Below, one piece after another: positions 62,974 to 64,000 of a stretch of 64,000 nt of DNA. Both the position numbers and the translations under genes were made by a program. The DNA comes from Terriglobus sp. TAA 43 (lineage in GTDB: Bacteria > Acidobacteriota > Terriglobia > Terriglobales > Acidobacteriaceae), in the NCBI RefSeq assembly GCF_000800015.1, contig NZ_JUGR01000001.1:62001-126000 (forward strand). Direction: 5' to 3'. The notes below the pieces were generated by a model. That model was not told the origin of the DNA, did not search any database, and saw only the letters and a list, made by a program, of their open reading frames with translations. Every line of letters begins with the position of its first letter. Position 1 is the first letter of the stretch.

Positions 62974-64000
62974 TTACATTCCTGTTCGGAGTGTTTGCAC
63001 GCTGCGCAGCGGCGAAAAGTTCGCGTCAGCACCATTCCACTTCCTGAGGACGGTTTCCAAGGCGGTTTTCGCACCGGCTTTATCCCCAATCTGGAGGTCG
63101 GCCTTGGCGAGATTAATCTGCGCGAGGCAGAGAAGTGGGTCATTCAGAACGAGGCCTGGGCTAGCTACGATCTTGTGGAACTCGGCTGCAGCGCGAGCGC
63201 CTTGTCCCAGGGACAGGTAGGCTTCCCCACGCAGGAAGACCGGATACAACGGCAAGCTGAGTTCGAACTGCGCGGCTTCTTGGAGCAGGTCGAGTGCTTG
63301 TTGTGGATGCTTGTTCGCGAGAGCGATGGCCGCACGAACGGTGGGGACGTAGCTGTAACGGACGATGGTGTCTTCGGGAAACTTGTGCGCAAGTGCGTCC
63401 GCAATGTGAGCGGCTTCTGTTGTGTGCCCGGTTATGGCCAGAGCCGTTGCTGCGGCATACATTACATATCTGCCGGACGACAGCTGAAGGGCAGAGCGTG
63501 CCTGACGGACCGCGTCGTCTGAGAAACCGTACAGCGCGTTGGTCAGTGATGCGTTCACCAACAAGTCAGCTTCCATGTCGCGCCGGTTTCCGTGCCGTGC
63601 GAGCTGCAGGGTTTGCTCGTGTAGCGCGCGCGCCTGCGCCAGTCTTGCGCTCTGAGCAAGTGTCGCCGATTGATAGAACAACAGCCACGGGTTGGTGGGC
63701 GCAGCGTCCGCGGCCCGTTTCATCCCATCGGTGTCGCCTCGTAAAAATGCGATGCGATATCGGTCCGTGACAAAGCTGGCGAGGTACAGGTTTCGCTGCG
63801 AAGCCTGAGCCAACACCTGCTCTGCTTCCGTGGGCCTGTTCAGAGCAATGAGATTCGTCGCTGCGTTGCGATAGCCGACAACGAAGTCTGGATCAATCTC
63901 AATTGCAGCTTTTGCTTCCGCCAATGCTTTCTCATGCTGACCGTAGGCGGGATACACCAGGGCAGAAAGAAAGTTCCGTGGGTACACGTCACGCGGGTAC
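62974..64000 (-). CDS. TPR-repeat protein, 5' end outside window
   Basis: C-terminal 342 residues of a larger protein; the frame is open to the window edge, and a GTG at 63987 is internal. Several TPR-like helix pairs are visible (QHEKALAEAKAAIEIDPDFVVGYRNAATNLI, then RLAQARALHEQTLQLARHG, and a late LAKADLQIGDKAGAKTALETVL). Such tails follow protein kinase or winged-helix domains in many acidobacterial regulators. The N-terminal half, which would decide the role, is not in the window. Confidence 0.8.
   Translation of the reverse strand, partial: YPRDVYPRNFLSALVYPAYGQHEKALAEAKAAIEIDPDFVVGYRNAATNLIALNRPTEAEQVLAQASQRNLYLASFVTDRYRIAFLRGDTDGMKRAADAAPTNPWLLFYQSATLAQSARLAQARALHEQTLQLARHGNRRDMEADLLVNASLTNALYGFSDDAVRQARSALQLSSGRYVMYAAATALAITGHTTEAAHIADALAHKFPEDTIVRYSYVPTVRAAIALANKHPQQALDLLQEAAQFELSLPLYPVFLRGEAYLSLGQGARAAAEFHKIVASPGLVLNDPLLCLAQINLAKADLQIGDKAGAKTALETVLRKWNGADANFSPLRSVQTLRTGM

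Overview
This 64 kb window is a chromosomal segment of an acidobacterium, most likely of the Terriglobus/Granulicella/Edaphobacter group. The assignment is inferred from gene families: two TIGR03435-type secreted proteins, an Oar-like TonB-dependent receptor, a membrane-anchored winged-helix-like regulator of an acidobacterial type, a di-heme oxidoreductase, paired DUF1254 lipoproteins and many Tat- or Sec-exported hydrolases. About 53 protein genes and one tRNA gene (initiator tRNA-Met) are supported. The first gene (priA) and the last (a TPR protein) run off the window edges. I see no rRNA, CRISPR array, intact insertion sequence or prophage.

Layout. 1-6107: priA, an HU-like protein, dcd translationally coupled to a NarL/LuxR-type regulator, a SYLF-domain protein and a DedA-rhodanese fusion. 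6265-19449: exported proteins and hydrolases, namely an M1 aminopeptidase, a TIGR03435 protein, a DUF2809 membrane protein, a CotH-kinase-like lipoprotein, two divergent paralogous metallophosphoesterases, a heme/cytochrome P460-like protein, a second NarL-type regulator, an M28 peptidase and a Cu/Zn superoxide dismutase. 19506-21795: a FAD oxidoreductase divergent from an orphan ABC ATPase. 21842-29996 (minus): a tight eight-gene arginine operon argR-argC-argB-argD-argF-argG-argH plus a GNAT N-acetyltransferase, with overlapping stop and start codons at most junctions. It is divergent from gltB (30272-34801). The shared intergenic region carries two phased palindromes that look like ARG boxes. 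35003-41149: an acyl-CoA ligase, an excisionase-like HTH protein, a YkuE-like phosphoesterase, an M24 peptidase, and accB-accC.

41445-53621: two tandem DUF1254 lipoproteins, a lone recombinase-tail-like protein, a second TIGR03435 protein, a LysR regulator divergent from an alpha/beta hydrolase with a good T-N11-A dyad between them, a glyoxalase-fold protein and an aldo/keto reductase, a beta-barrel porin, thiE and a secreted acetamidase/formamidase fusion. 53867-64000: initiator tRNA with a near-consensus promoter and a terminator, then a carbohydrate-uptake-like neighbourhood (TonB receptor, membrane-anchored regulator, GH99-like enzyme), a small secreted protein, a di-heme oxidoreductase and the 3' part of a TPR protein.

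The least explained structure is a dispersed composite repeat present twice in inverted orientation (about 16427-16548 and 41153-41275). Each copy has three GACGATTTT motifs at conserved spacing, ending in a G-rich palindrome that abuts a gene boundary. Other points of interest are the ARG-box pair, the LysR dyad, the CotH/phosphoesterase group, and the recombinase-tail protein that lacks a catalytic domain.
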